Source of the DNA: Pempheris klunzingeri
Lineage: Eukaryota; Chordata; Actinopteri; Acropomatiformes; Pempheridae
Assembly (NCBI RefSeq): GCF_042242105.1
Contig: NC_092031.1
Location: 4,982,175 to 5,046,174 of the forward strand
DNA: 64,000 nt
Direction: 5' to 3'
A program made the position numbers and the translations under genes. Shown one piece after another: positions 46,301-59,720 of this stretch. The notes beneath the pieces were generated by a model. It ran no database searches, had not been told where the DNA came from, and saw nothing but the letters and a program-made list of their open reading frames with translations. Within the stretch, counting starts at the first letter, position 1, and each line of letters begins with the position of its first letter.

Positions 46301-47759
46301 CTGTGCGTGGAAAAATGGAACATGAATCATGTAAAAAAATTAAGGGATGGTAAAAAAAAAGACCTTCACATACCATCCATACATCTAAGTCAAGGCAGCG
46401 AGCGTTCGAGCGCCAGCTTTTTTGGCACTGATTAGTCCCACATTCTTGTCAAAGTAGACGTGTTGTTTTTATTTTCATGCTCCAGCAGAGGACTGGGAAG
46501 CGAGGGGAGAGGCAGTTAAAACGACCATGACCAGAACCATACGCCGTAACTGTGACTTTCATTGCCTCGCATATCATTTCAAAACTGTCCAAAAATCACT
46601 CCTCCCAAGACACTTGAACCAATTGAGCGGACTTTCATCTCCTGCTCTGCCTAACAACCCTCGTTGGCTATGTTCAATCTGGATTTCATTCCCCTCTCTG
46701 TCTCTCACAGTGAATAATGCCTTTGTAGTCTCTCCCTTCCCACCACACACACCCTTCATGTCCAATGTTTAATATGTACCAAGTGACAAGCCAAGGAAGT
46801 AACCAAGAATGTAACACGCTAGTTATTGGCCCAGAGAACCAATGTGCAGGTCAAAGGATCGCACACTTTCCGAGCTGTGACCCACCATACGAGAAGTAAT
46901 CATGTCTTTACTAGAACACAATAATGGGAAGAATGCCATTGTCAAATTCACAAGACTGGAACAAGAAACTCAGTTTCGACTATTGCCCCAAAGGGACCCT
47001 GGTGGTGCCAAAGTGCATTTTTAGCAGCGTGAAGTGAGAAAGCTAAACCTACGGACTCACCTCATAGCCGCTGCCTCTTCACGGGCTTACGGGTGAGCAG
47101 CGTTCATGGTGGCAAGTTCCCATCTCACACATCTGGTTCACATGATCAAACAGGCCATTAATTCTACTGTTTCCAAAAGGGAGGAAAAAAAGGCCTGATA
47201 ACTTACCTTGTAACACTTGGAGGCTACAGGCACAATCTGTGATGAAAAAGTAAACAAAACCTTCCAAAGGCTCCAAAATCCAAACATTATAAACTGCCAT
47301 CACTCTGAAACTGATTGACAGGTCTTTAAATACAAGGATTAACATGTTATTAATGTTTGTTTTAAATGTGTGCTCACACAGGATTGAACTAATGCACAAC
47401 TTTAAAACAGTTTAATAGAATTAACTATGTCATTTGGTAGTTTTTATTGAAGAAACACTTTTAAATTGGTACACCTCTAATAATTTATTCCAATTAGTTG
47501 TAAGCATAATCTTTAGAGGCTTTTCATGAGCAGCAGCAGGAAAACTTCTTCAGAAAAATATTTATGCATATAGAATAATAAGAAATGCAACACCTGCCCA
47601 TCCCACTTTTACGCACGGATAAATATTTTTGTACTATCAAATTAAAACTTTCATATCTCCGGTTTTACATGGCCTATCGACGTCAAGAGTTTCAAATCTG
47701 CACTTTCCAGTGAAGGTGACAGGTGACCTAGTTTTTTTTTACTTTACGGCGCTTTGAAA

Positions 47760-48060
47760 ACGTCACGTGATCTGATCCCGCCGGCGTCACGTGATCTGAT
47801 CCCGCCGGCGTGGTTCGCAAAACAGCGTTATGGCATCAAAAGGAAATGATCCTAGTGGGGCAGAAAAACACAAGAAGAAGAAAACGGCCAAAGGATAAAG
47901 GTAAGGCATCTGTTCGTGAAGGAAGGTCCTCCTGACCAGTTGTTGGTAATCCAGTAGATCCAGCTGACTGGCCTTCAGATCTCTCCCATTCAGATCTAGT
48001 AGGTAGAGGGCCATTTCAGATTCAGAGTTCACATTTCCCAAAAAAGAAGATGGTAGAAGC
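47760..48060 (+). mobile_element. Broken N-terminal fragment of a hAT-type (ZMYM/TTF-like) transposase gene
   Basis: The ATG at 47829 opens MASKGNDPSGAEKHKKKK, which resembles the basic PSGAQ.RK.KK start of teleost hAT-type transposases. That frame stops after about 20 codons. In another plus-strand frame the sequence resumes as DPADWPSDLSHSD and GRGPFQIQSSHFP, which matches the DPADWP..L...LV.RGP.QI..FP block that follows in those proteins. A stop and a frame change lie between the two blocks, and homology is lost by about 48050. No termini or target-site duplication were identified. Family call from memory of the pattern. Confidence 0.6.
47761..47808 (+). repeat. Exact tandem duplication of a 24-bp CACGTG-containing unit
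   Basis: Two perfect copies, 47761-47784 and 47785-47808, each with CGTCACGTGATCTGATCC at its start and a CCGCCGG end. Each copy has an E-box CACGTG/TCACGTGA palindrome of the USF/TFE type. The unit lies 20 bp before an ATG (47829) that opens a transposase-like fragment. Confidence 0.9.
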
Positions 48061-49670
48061 TTTCATTATCATTATTTTTACAGAACATTAGTGACTGTGG
48101 AAAAGATAAAGCGGACCTGTTTTTATTCTACTCAATATCTGTTTTATTTATTGACGTATAGACGATTGTTGTTTTCCTTGTATTATGGTTCTTTATCAGT
48201 TTAACTTGCCTGAGTGGCTCAACTTAAGATGTTTAATTTTAATATGAGAGGTTATCATGACCTGTTTTGCTCGTGAAGTCTAATAGATTGTGGCATCTTC
48301 GTGGATCATCTAAAGGGTTAGGAATCTCTCCATCGTAGTTTGACAGAAGAAAGAGAAGAAGTTTGGCTTGTTAACAAGCAGTTTGACCAATGTTGCCCTG
48401 TCTGACTCTTTAGTGATGTATTGCCCCATCTCAGCATTTAACTTGAGTGAGTACAGGGCTGGTACTTTAGGAACTACAGCCAAAACTATAAAAATAAGAC
48501 AAACAATAGAGACAATAAATTGTGCTTTATGCTGCATGTGTGGAGTTTTTAATGCTGATCTGCACGTCCATGGCTCAACTTGAGTAATTCAGTCTGGACA
48601 GAGAGAGCATGTCAGAGAACCAGACAGACAGCAAAGGAGACAGAGCGACTTGAATTTTCCAGGAAACGTAATCATTGGTAACTCGCTTACATCCGTAAAC
48701 ACATCTGTGGACATTGCTTTCCTGCTCTGGATCGGTCTGCATGAGGGAAAATACCACATTTAATGGTGATGCAGAATATTGTCAGGGGCCGGAGTGGTTT
48801 GGAAGAAATGGCCAATGATAGCTTGTCCTCACTGACTCCTGCGGTGACTCAGTCCCCCGTCCTCCACATTTTTAGGAGCAGACACATCGTTAGTCTAACG
48901 TGGGGATGGCTATGTGCCACCGCACAGGACGAGACTATGTCAAGGCATGATGGACCACACATGTTGCTGCTGACCCACAGTGCACAGCGTGTAGAGCGGC
49001 AGCAACCCTTTTGTCTTCGCGTTTTTACTTTACTCCTCATCTCCAAATGCCCTTGCCCAATGCCCTTTGCAGCAGACAAAAACTAATGGGATTCAGAGGA
49101 CAACTGCAGCGGCCGTGATAGACAGAGATTTATATAGAGGGATGAGTGGGGAGAGTGATGGAGTTGTCTACTGCAGATCCAGTCCCCACATCTGTCCGGT
49201 TCTACTTGGCAGCACTTCTGAGCAATTCAGCTGGGAGAGAGATATGCAGGTGTTTTATTTTTTTCCACAAACAGATGCATCAAGCTAAGCCGAGCCAAGC
49301 AGCAGACGGACGGCAGTGTCAGATGCATGAAAAGAAAAATGTTTTGTTCAGGCCCAAGCTGTGCATTTGGGAGAGACGTGTTTTCAGCAAAGTGTTTAAA
49401 CAAAGTGTTTTGCATTTTTTGGCAAAACAGCTCATCCTCTTTGTTTCGGCCTCACAGTAGAAGTGAGTCACCTGCAGCCCTTGGGAACGGAGCAAAAAAC
49501 TTTTCAGATTTAAGACAATTTTGCATAATTGAAATATAGAAGCATACCTGCCTAAAATAAACTTCAACATGCATGTTTTTGTTCAACAAGTCACCCAAGC
49601 TAAATGACAAAACAGTCTGTCAAAGCTTTATTATCCATGTTTTTGTTTTCTGACCTGGTGCCCACATCAT
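48061..49670. other. Gene-free sequence downstream of the hAT fragment
   Basis: No supportable gene. A 75-codon minus-strand frame (48310-48537) with a hydrophobic stretch has no known relative that I recognise. It could include the rest of the dead transposon, but no termini are seen. Confidence 0.45.
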
Positions 49671-49674
49671 CAGG

Positions 49675-50240
49675 ACACTGTCTGCCTCTGCCAACCGTGG
49701 ACTATGTAAAACATGGATGCAGTCTCTGTGACATCACCCATAGGTTTCTGAAAAACCAAAGTGAAGCTCAGTGGGCACTTCCCACTGCTGCCATCTTGGC
49801 AGTGCCCGACTCTGCCTAACTCCTGGCTAATCCAAAAACGGGCAAAGAGGTGGAGCTGAGGTGGGCCCAATGTGATTACTCTGAGCAGCATGCCTGGGAA
49901 TGAATTACAATATGATAAATTTCAATAACATTGTACTTCTCGCCTTTTTCATGATGGTCTGGCTCTGATAAAGTCACAGGATGAAGTGTAGCAGACAGCT
50001 AGCGACTAGCCATTATGAAGAAAGTAGCTATGGAGACAAAAACCACGTTTTTAAACATATTTATTTCTGCTGTAAAGATGGCGATTTAAACATGGGGTTC
50101 TATTGAAATTGACTCACTTTTGGAGCCAGGTTTAAGCCGCCATTTGAGGAAGTGCAGTTTTTGACACCGCCACATTGGCTTCATTTTTCAGCCACGGATG
50201 TTGCTGCTTGGTGCCAAGCGCCCGTCTTTGTCAAAAAATG
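49675..50240 (+). repeat. Teleost interspersed repeat
   Basis: The order ATGGATGCAGTCTCTGTGAC, CACCCATAGGTTTCTGAA, then GGGTTCTATTGAAATTGACT, CACTTTTGGAGCCAG, AAGTGCAGTTTTTGACACCG and CACATTGGCTTCATTTTTCA matches a repeat I recognise from many spiny-rayed fish genomes. It is non-coding, so the ORF read across it is spurious. Boundaries are approximate. Confidence 0.6.
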
Positions 50241-52229
50241 AAGTAGTGCACATGCGATTAGAAATTGAAACCTTCCTGATTTCATCAAGGTTTAACAACA
50301 AATAAAGATCAGTAGTTTTAACACAAAGGACTGATCTTGACAAAAAGAAATCATTATGTCAATATCATCTGCCGCTGACTAACCTCGTGATGAGGTCCAC
50401 TTTCACGCTAGCCAGAGTACTGAACCTTGTTGAGAAATGACGAGGTCAGACTGAATTCTGAGCATGCTCCTGGTAGCGCTGCATGTATCTCAAAAACATA
50501 CACTAGCTTTGTTCTTTAACAATGCTTCCTGCCCTCTGAATCTGGAGGCTGTGACCCAGCGAGTAGCTCTCCTCCATCCTCTGCTCTCCAGCTGGGTTAC
50601 AGTATTACTGCCTCATACATGTACCTGGTTCTGCCGCGGGAGAGGAAGCAGGAAATGCTCGCCATAGCAGGGTTGCTTTGTACCCTATTGGAGATAATAG
50701 GCGGCGTGCAGAGAGGCAGGGATGTGCCCCAGGCCATGTTCCACACCAGCACGCCTCACCCCATCCACACTGTCTGGACAGGAAGCAGCCTTTCCTGTCA
50801 TCCCCTTCATCACTCTGTGTCCCTGCCTGTAGAATCGCACAAATACAGTCCTCTGATTCAATGCCGGTCTATTTCTGTTGCAAATTTGCCGCAAATAGTT
50901 GTCATTTAATGCTCTGGCAAAGTAATTTGTTTAGGGAGGTGTGGTGTGTGATATGAAAAAGAATCAAATAATAATGTTATGCTATCAAAAGAGGTCAGGG
51001 TTTCATTATCTCCCACCGCTGTCACGGACAAAAACACAGTTGTGTAATGAATCATAAATTCAGTTTATTTTTCCCGTAGATTAAGCCTCGACACCGATCC
51101 CGCCTTAACAGAGCTGTCAAAGGAGTGTAATCCATGCACTGATCTCATCAGTGTTACAGCAGCAACAAACAGATCCAATGTAGAAAACAGCTGCATCCTA
51201 GACGGCTTGTGTGCGTTGCGTTTGCGGCCGTCTGACTACGCTCAGGGAGAGATTGCATTTTGTGTAACTCCATTAGCGCTGAGTATAAACAAACAAGGGT
51301 AATATCAGTTCATATTTTCATCAGAGCACAAGGACTTTTAAACCCTTGACAATTTTATTCTTAATAAATTCTAATTTAATGAATTTAATGTGAGCCACAT
51401 GCAGGTCTTTCATGTTTTTCATTACTTAGAAGATAGAACAGATTAATAGCACATCCAAGGTTCAGCTCGGAGGCTCTTAACCACTGCAGCTTTTACAACA
51501 ATGATGTTGTGAAAACTATTCTTTCATAAAAATAAGCTCTTGAGCACTACATTTGTGGTTTTGACTTGCGTTTGGTTTTTGTCATTGAGTCTTTTTGAGA
51601 TTAAGAAAGGCAACTCAAAGGTTTCTGAATTCTTCAAGTCTTTAATAAAAAGTTATGTTTCTTTTAAACCTGCAATAAGATTTTTGGCCACTTTAGACAG
51701 TGGATCAAGCTGTAAACACGACACTGACATATTATCATTTCACCATAGTCGTTGTGGATAAATTAAAGCGTATTTACGTCCAACAGAGCAACATTAGCAC
51801 TCACATGTAGTCAAATCTCTCTCCGCCTGATGAACGTTTGATTTTTATTCTATTTTTGGCTCTGTTTTTGGTCTCCACCAACTCCTGAGGAAATCTCTGG
51901 CTCTGTAGCAGCTTCACTGTATTCACCAGCTATTCAGTATTGTTTGGTTCTCTGCAGCCAGTGTACAGTCAGTCCTCAGAGCTTTTTTACTGAAATAAGG
52001 GCCGTGAGAGTCGATAAAGTTGCTTAAAGGTGGTAAGAAGCTCTTGAGGACTGACAGAAACAGCAGAGTTGACATATAATAGTTATTTGATTCACTCTTC
52101 ATATGAAAATATTTATTATAATTGCTTTCTGTCGTGATCTGCAGTTATTTCCCCTCCTCTTACTTTTCTTTCTAAAAGACTCCTTAAGACATTTAAGGAC
52201 TAAATTACATTTCATTGTTTCTTGCTTTA

Positions 52230-52500
52230 TTTTGTAGTATTCTCCTCTCGTTTCTGTGACTTGCAGCCTTTGTGTGTTTCCTTGTGATCATCAGCACCTG
52301 TTTCTTGTTAGCCTCACCTGTCCTCACTCCCCTCATCAGTCAGTCACTACTTAAACGCGGCCCAATCCATTGCTTCTTTTCAGTTTGTCTTAGTTTATTG
52401 TTGGTATTTGTTAATGAGAGTTTCTGCTGTCTTACATGACTTTATCCACATTCGTTCCTTTTCCTGCCTGCCTGTGTTTTCCTTGTAGGGTTTTTTTCAT
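52230..52500 (+). repeat. Possible LTR or DNA-element relic
   Basis: CTTGTGATCATCAGCACCTG, AGCCTCACCTGTCCTCACTC, TCAGTCAGTCACTACTTAAA and TCAGTTTGTCTTAGTTTATT resemble the leader or LTR-like part of teleost retroelements that have a TTTAA-type core promoter. No body was found. Weak call. Confidence 0.3.
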
Positions 52501-53560
52501 ATTAGAATATGTGAAGATCAGCCTCTGTCTGTGTTTGGGTCATTTAAGCTTTAAGAAACATATGCTTACGTGTATATGCAGTTTACAGTAGACATTTCCA
52601 TTTTAAAGTTCTCTAATTAAAATTTTCTCATGGAAAAGTACTATTAGATGAAGTTACCAATTTTAATTATTTCAACTTAATTTCTGAAAAATACTGGTAT
52701 CCTGTGGTATAATTCTAAATATTAAAATATCAGCATGTTCCTATGGAGAAGAAGCCAAACAGAAGCACACTGCCTTTGCTCCTTTATCAGACTTTTAACA
52801 TTGACTTTTGGACATAGTTTTATGTTGTCAGTTCAAACACGGAGCCTCATAAACACCTGAACTTTGGCTCTTAGTATGAACCTGATCTTCAAAAAAACTC
52901 TATTTGTGATTCCAAGTTTTAAAAGATGCAATTAAGACTAGTCCCTCGATGATTCACCAACTAATTACATGCCATTGGTTGTTTCCAATAAAAAGAGAAA
53001 GACATTTAGAATGAATGCCTTCATTATAGGAACTTGTGTTATCACTCAGGAGCTTATCTTTGACACTCTACTTAAATTCTCATAGCGTGGTAACACAAAC
53101 ATCTCCAGACTATATATCACATATTCCTACCAGAGAATTTAAAGTTTTTAACAGCGGTATGTCGACAAATGAAGAAAACAGTCACTATACAAGAAGACTA
53201 AGAGAGCAGAGATTCTACTTTATAGAGTAAAAAAAGGTAGTTGGAGGGACACACAACTCCATTTTAATTAGCACCTGAGAGTCTCTGAGCTGTAATAAAC
53301 TCTCCCAGGATGGTGGAAAATGATATTGTGCCATTTACAGAGATAAGTGCTTTTCCAGTCTTTAGCTTGAACAGAAATAGGTTGTGTGTTGGCGCTCATG
53401 TTAATGTTTACCTGGCGCTCAGCCACAGCTTTACTGTTCTATGAAGTCTAGACGAAGGCATTTCAACACAGATGTTTACAGCCTTTGACCTGTGCCTGCT
53501 CTTTCTTGGGGTTAACCAACAGAGCATAATGGACACCTTTTTATTTCAAAGTTTTAGAGG

Positions 53561-53577
53561 TTTTTTTTTTTTTTTTT
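53561..53577 (+). repeat. T17 homopolymer
   Basis: Seventeen consecutive T. Read on the minus strand it would be a poly(A) tail, but no retroposon body is recognisable next to it. Confidence 0.85.
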
Positions 53578-56500
53578 CTTTCTTGGACCTCTTTCAATCT
53601 TTGTTGACATCTTGGAACATTAGACATGGCAGGGTTGGTGCATCCTGATGCCAACACTGAGGGTCCTCAAAATGCGAGGCGGATGTGTTGTATGTGCCAT
53701 GGAGGGACGTCCACCGTGATGTATTGCCCAAGTGTCGCATTGAAATTCTTCTGCCAGCGTTCTCCTGCCACAGACTGAGGAGGAATGTGATGAATGCCCC
53801 TTCATGTCACAGACATAAGTGCTCCCATAGATTACTGCAACACATCGGACACCGCCTGACACAAATGTGTTTCGATGACGGCTCATCTTTCTTCCCACTC
53901 ATCTCTCTTTTTTTTTTTCTTTCCTCAATATGCCAAGGACCTTTGGACAAACAGGTTAAAAATATCATCCAATCACAGTCTTGTTTGGAGAGAGACAAGA
54001 TTGAGTGGTTGAAGCAGGAGAAGGGGATGACTTCTTCAGGGGCAGGTTTTGTAATTTTGAGCTTACTGAAGGACAGCCGGAGAGTGAAGATCTACCAGGG
54101 TACATAAAACACACCCACCTCATATTAACGAAGATGTCCCTCTGGGTATATCTGGCCCGCGCCACGCCCTGCGCCTTCAAACGCTCCGACTGGGCTCTCT
54201 CTGTCATCGTCTCAACAGGATTAGGCCGAGCTCTTCCTCGCCACATCAAAACAGAAGACGCATGCAGAGAACGTCTGATGGCGTCTGTGTCTTGGCTTGT
54301 CAGCACAGAAACGCTGTGGAACATTTGTTCGCACTCATCAGTTGAAAATAAATAGACACACCCTTTTGATCACTTGGAAAGGATCATACACTGCTTACGC
54401 TCATGTCTTGGCTGCTTAGTTTGTTGCAACCCGTCTTCACTCCTACCAAGACTCCATGCTGCCAGCTCTTTACCGGGAAATGACCTGGGGCTGCAGCGAC
54501 CTCGGTGCAGCTGCGAGCGATTTAACAGACATCAGACCTGTGATGGAGTAACATGGGTACCACAGGATCGTGACATCGGGTGACCTCAGATTGACCTGAC
54601 CTGACCACGACTTTTTAACAATAACCAACTCAGATAGAGGGAGCAGAGGTTTTCAATCAATGTCAGGGTCAAACTTTTGTAAAGTCACTTCAGGATCAGT
54701 TAGTAGCACTTTAGATTACAACCCACGACTGACAGTGGACATGTTTCATACATATTAGGTACTAATAAAGTACTTACCTGGTGTCCTGAAGGGTAGAATA
54801 GAGCGAATAGCAGAATAACAACTTTTGTGTTTGGCATGGAAATAATACTGTAACTACTTTTTTAATCACTTGGTACATATTAAATAAAGACGAGGTGCAG
54901 ACCAACAGGCCTCTTATAACAATATTTTGTTCCCCCAGCAATATAAATAATTTACTCAACATTTGAAGACTGTTTACGTTGTGCTCAGTAATCTTGAAAA
55001 GCTATTAGTGTGATTTAAGTAAGTCCCCTTAAGCATGTTGTTACCACTAACCCTAAAGTTGTCCTTGCCTTGTTACCTATACATTAGTCCCAGTATAGGA
55101 ACCCAGTTAGTATTTAGTTGATACCATGAATATATTAAATAGTTGCACTGTAATTTACAGGCTATAGTCTGCATTACAAAATGCTCAAAAGGCAGCATAT
55201 ATTGATATCCAAATTCATCACTGCATCAATGATACATTACTAATTTTGAACACAGATTTTAATTTAAAAAACAAGCCAAAAAAAAAAAAAAAGTCATTAA
55301 AAAGATTAGTTTTTTCAGTGTAGCAGCATGAGAAGTGGCCCACCCAGCATCAGCCCGGGCCCAGAAACATATCAGCATGACAAAGCAGGAGGCTGAATTA
55401 CAGCACACATCCTATTGCTGTTAATTACTGTGGGAGGAGGAGGTCTCTTCTAATTACAAAGAAGGGCTGACAAAGCCAACGCAGCCAAAGAGAACAAGGC
55501 CTCCCTCCTCCTCACTCTGCGGTTTGGCTTTAATGAAGACCCACTGACTTCTCTCCAACCTGCCGGCGTGGTGGTGGCTGCTGGTGCTGCCGTTTTCCCA
55601 TAAGCCAGGAACACTCAGCCCAATTTAAAGGCTGATTAGAACCTCAGTTTTGCCAAAGCAGATTGTGGTCTGAGCCTGGTGGAGAACAGACATTTTCTCA
55701 TTGAGTGGCATTGCAGACATTTTCCATTAGATTACTCAGAGCTGTCACGATAATTTCTATGACTGGAGTCTGGGCAAATGTGAATGTCACCCTGTATTTT
55801 GAGCTGGATAATGAAAGAGATCTTCGTTTGTAGGAAACCATTAAATGTTTAACACTTGGTTAGGATTACAAAAGTATCATATCAAAGGTCAACTCTGAGC
55901 TTTCATCCGTATCTGATAATGTTCACGACACCTGGCTAACAAGTGCATTTGTTTTAGTTCTTGCTTTGAATAACTTGTGTTAGCAGGAGTTGTTGTAGTC
56001 TGAAGATCAGATGAGCACCAGGACTTTTTTTTTGCCATTATGGCAGCTTCATTCTTTACCTTTTTGTCTCTCCTTTTCTGTTCTCTCTCACTCTGCATGC
56101 CTCCTCTTTTTTTTTTCTCTCCACGTACTGTCCCTACCTCTCTCCTTCCACAACACCTTTTTGTTCCCCCGACCCTCTCTCTTTCTTCTCTGTCTTTCTG
56201 TCTATCGGTGGGACATCAACACATTCCATCTTCAGTGTGGGAGCTTTGTGATAGGGGTTAATGGATGGGGCAGGATGAAGCATTGTGTCCCGCTGTCGGA
56301 GATTGCCATTTGTTTCTTGTGGGATCAATGAGGAGATTCAGGGTTGGTGCCTGCTACAGATGATGGAGTGATGTCTCACCATAAAAACCATAAGAAACTG
56401 TCAGTGGGAAAACACCATGTCACAGCATCCACTCTGCCCTAATTGTACATTTTCTTCAGCAAGATATCGACATGCTTTGTGCTTAAAGCGGGACCGTTTG

Positions 56501-59389
56501 AATCTTAGGTCACTTTTATGTCACTGACGAAATGACTGATGAAATTCATATTACTTAATGGTGTTTGCACCCTTGGGGACATAATAAAGAATATTTCCCA
56601 CAAAACAGTGCCCATAAGACGACAACGCTTATGATGGAACTGAGTTCCTGAATTTAATACCCCAGCCTGGAGGTTAGACAGCTGTATGGCACAAAACATA
56701 CTAATTATTTGCTGTTGCTCAAATGTAATACCCAGTTGTTAACAGTTCCCTACAGGATTCTGGCCTGAATGTTTCGCCAAGCTGAAGGTACACGGTGGCA
56801 TTTTACCCACACCTATGTTGTAGAAATATGGGTAATTCAAACTTTATTGCATTGCAGTTGTAGAGCAGTTAGCCACAACTGGAGCCTGTCTTAACTGTAT
56901 AGTGGCAGTCACGGAAAACTAAACGGTAAGCTCTGTATATCTAGACACCCTCAAACGCCACTGGAAGCAAGCAAGGGCATAAAAACTGTCCATATGAGCT
57001 AAACCTCTAGGAATATATATCACAGTGTGAAGGTGTGATTAAAGTGTTATCATAACCCCTGGTCACAAAAATATAAGAATAATCAGATCAAATCCCATAA
57101 TTTTAAGTTTGAAAATGTTTGGAGTTGTTTCCATCCAAAAATGATTCTCTCTTAATCTCAAGTGTAAATCAAACGAGAGCAGAGCAGAGCTGCAGCCTCT
57201 CAGGTTTACTCTGTGCTGCCAACATGTGAACAGTTCCTCTCAATTATGCAGCCCACAGATAGCTACTGGTTAAAACATTTTCTTCCAATGAGGCGGCTCC
57301 CTCCCACCTGTTCCCTCCTGTAGATGGCCTGAACTTGGCCCAGCTGTCTGACAGAGGCTGCAAAGTTACCAGGTCATGTGAGAACCGTATCATATGAAGC
57401 GAAAATCAAAGAAACTGGGCCTGTGCTCTTACCTCCTCCAGGGCTCTCCGTGTGGGATTTGACACACCCTGGGACAGCCGGATTTCCTAAAGCTGCCGTG
57501 CAGAATTAGGATCCGCGTGGGGCATTTGAGTGGGGGATCGGAGCTCCTTCACTTTGTTTATTTTATTTTGCCTTGCATCATTATCTCATGGATGGAAGAG
57601 GCTTGAGTTCAATTTGACGTGGAGTGATGAGTCGCTGCCTGTCTCCCCTCGCACGCTATCAGCTGTCCATTCTATACAACACAAATATCAGATTTTAACG
57701 CCTGGATGCTTACCCCTACGAAATTGCTGTGCTGCTTACCTCCTATTTCCCCTCTAGGGCTTATACAATTAGTCACACTTATCAATTTAGAGCGCTTCAT
57801 ACTAGTTATGAAATTGGGCGTCGTGCCATCACCTTGCAGAGCCCTGATTGAGTGTAACTGTTCTCTCACCTCAGCCTGCCCCTTGTTAGGTAAAGTGAAT
57901 TTTACTAATGCCTGGCGTGGGCTAATGCCTTCTTTTACAAGCCTAATAAGAATAATGGCTGCTCATAAATTCTGAGTCATCCTGATGTTATGAGACAGGC
58001 TGTAAATGAGTTATGAATTATATCTCTGCTTCCTTCGCACTTACTGTATAATAGTAAAAGCAAACTTCGTAATGATGGCTGTGACGTTCACAGGACTGTG
58101 AATGTACAAATTTCCCTGCAAATTCATCCTGCAAAATATTTTTTTTTTGCTTAACTCATGGCATTGGCCTTGTGTAAAACACACCTGCACACATACACAC
58201 ATCCTGTGCCTCTGCTATGTGGCGGATAAATTCTTCCAAACCAGAGCGTGAAGCCAAATGGGAGGAAATGAAGAAAATAAATATTCTTTTAATTGTGATG
58301 GCGTGCTGCTGTCAGCAGGGAGAAATGCTAGAATAACATGAATTGAGTCTGACTGCGGCTTGGTCAGTGGACCGAAGCCAAGCGGATTAAGTGCTCGGAG
58401 AGAACAGATGAAGTATCTGATTGTACAGAAGTCATTGAACACCAGAGGAGAACATCAATTTCTTTTCAATTAGCTGCTTGTACTGATCTGTGTAATGTGA
58501 CCGAAGGGATCTTTGTTTATCTGAGTGACAGAGCAGCTCATTGACTAAAATGGGTATAAATGAACAGTTGTCACATTAATTGAGAAGTAATCTGATTTTT
58601 AAACTGAAACCTTGGAATAATTTGTAACTGTGCAGGAGAGGAGGTGTTTTGACATTTTCAGTAGTGCCTATTACAGTGTGGCTAATGCTGAGTGTAGTTT
58701 TGTTATTTGACTTGGCTGCCACTGTCTCCTCAAAATGGCAATAGTCCTAGACATGGGATATTAGGGCTCAACACCTACTCTTTTATTCATTGCCTGGGTG
58801 GATTACTATGCCATCTGCGGCAGGACAGAGGTGGGATTTGTCAGCGTTGTTTAAAGGTCTTGGTCTCACGAAGGGCAAAACAGTCCAATTCAAATACTGC
58901 AACCAGTCTGGGTTTACCATTTTATTTATGTCTGTCACCCGCAATTTAACGTTGGCTTGTGCTTTTAAATGTCAGGCATGAAGATTTCAGAGTGAGTACA
59001 ACATCCCGAAATAATTCCACGGTAATTTCTCATCTCACCTCCCATTTTGCTGAGAAAACAGGTACATGAGTGATACTCGGAAAGAAAAGCTACACATCGC
59101 CCAACAATGTGGAGCTGCGGGCTTGAGACTAATGGAGAATGTTGTGTTTGGTGGGCAACACGACATGTTGGCAGAGCAGAGCGCTGATGATCGTCCATGG
59201 CACCACACTCTGGGCAACAGGAGGCGATAATGATTTCCTTGACTTTCTCCCCAATCTGAGCTCATTTGAGCAAATTCTGCCTTACACGGTCTAATCAGAG
59301 CCAGTGTACTCTCAACAGCAAAGTCTCCTCGGCCCACTTTAGTGCAGATAGAGTAATTTAAAGTGTCAGGTTAATTTTTTTCACTTACC

Positions 59390-59720
59390 ACTTGTGATTT
59401 CTAGCCATGCAGATATAGTTTGGGCAGGTTTTGAGATATCTCCCTGTGAGTTTTACCACCACCCCAGTATAATGGATGTTAATGGAATTTTGTCTTTGGT
59501 CTTCGCAGCAATGAAAAATTACATTTAAAAAAAAAAAAAAGTCTCCCCTCAAATTCACTGTGATAATCCACAGACCAAGGTGTCAGCAGTTTTCAGTGGA
59601 ACTACTTTCGTCCAAAGAAATATTCTCTAAAAAACTGCTGACAGCATGCTTCTGTGGATTATTCAGCATACCACAGACACTGTTCTGAAAAAATGTGGAC
59701 TTATTCTTTAATAGTCCTTG
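59390..59720 (+). repeat. Teleost interspersed repeat with internal inverted pair
   Basis: Contains AATGAAAAATTACATTTAAA, TGTCAGCAGTTTTCAGTGGA followed by ACTACTTTCGTCCAAAGAAA, and a near-inverted pair GATAATCCACAGAC / CTGTGGATTATTC. I recognise this order from a repeat common in percomorph genomes. Non-coding. Confidence 0.55.

Larger units (their letters stand above)
41128..47640. other. Gene-free region with microsatellites and a candidate enhancer
   Basis: No coding exon supported. Contains the AC tract at 42913, the compound AT/GT tract at 43253 and a TAAT-rich segment at 45080-45430. The open frames in this stretch carry no recognisable domains. Confidence 0.5.
50241..59389. other. Gene-free region with candidate conserved elements
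   Basis: No coding exon supported. Most is unique-looking AT-rich sequence with a pyrimidine-rich tract (56090-56200) and a T17 run. Segments 57590-58130 and 58430-58640 are rich in homeodomain-type TAAT cores and free of simple repeats, and are candidate regulatory elements. Confidence 0.5.

Noticed and set aside
48310..48537. Minus-strand frame with a transmembrane-like hydrophobic stretch
   Set aside because: Single frame without exon partners, promoter or recognisable family, next to a dead transposon.
49604..50240. Short frames that could be read as exons
   Set aside because: They lie in or next to a recognised teleost interspersed repeat.
54005..54355. Moderately GC-rich frames open on both strands
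   Set aside because: Open in both directions with no domain or convincing splice sites. The composition alone explains the lack of stops.
56011..56331. 106-codon frame rich in Leu, Ser and Phe resembling a membrane protein
   Set aside because: Read from a CT-rich tract, so the hydrophobicity is a by-product of pyrimidine runs.
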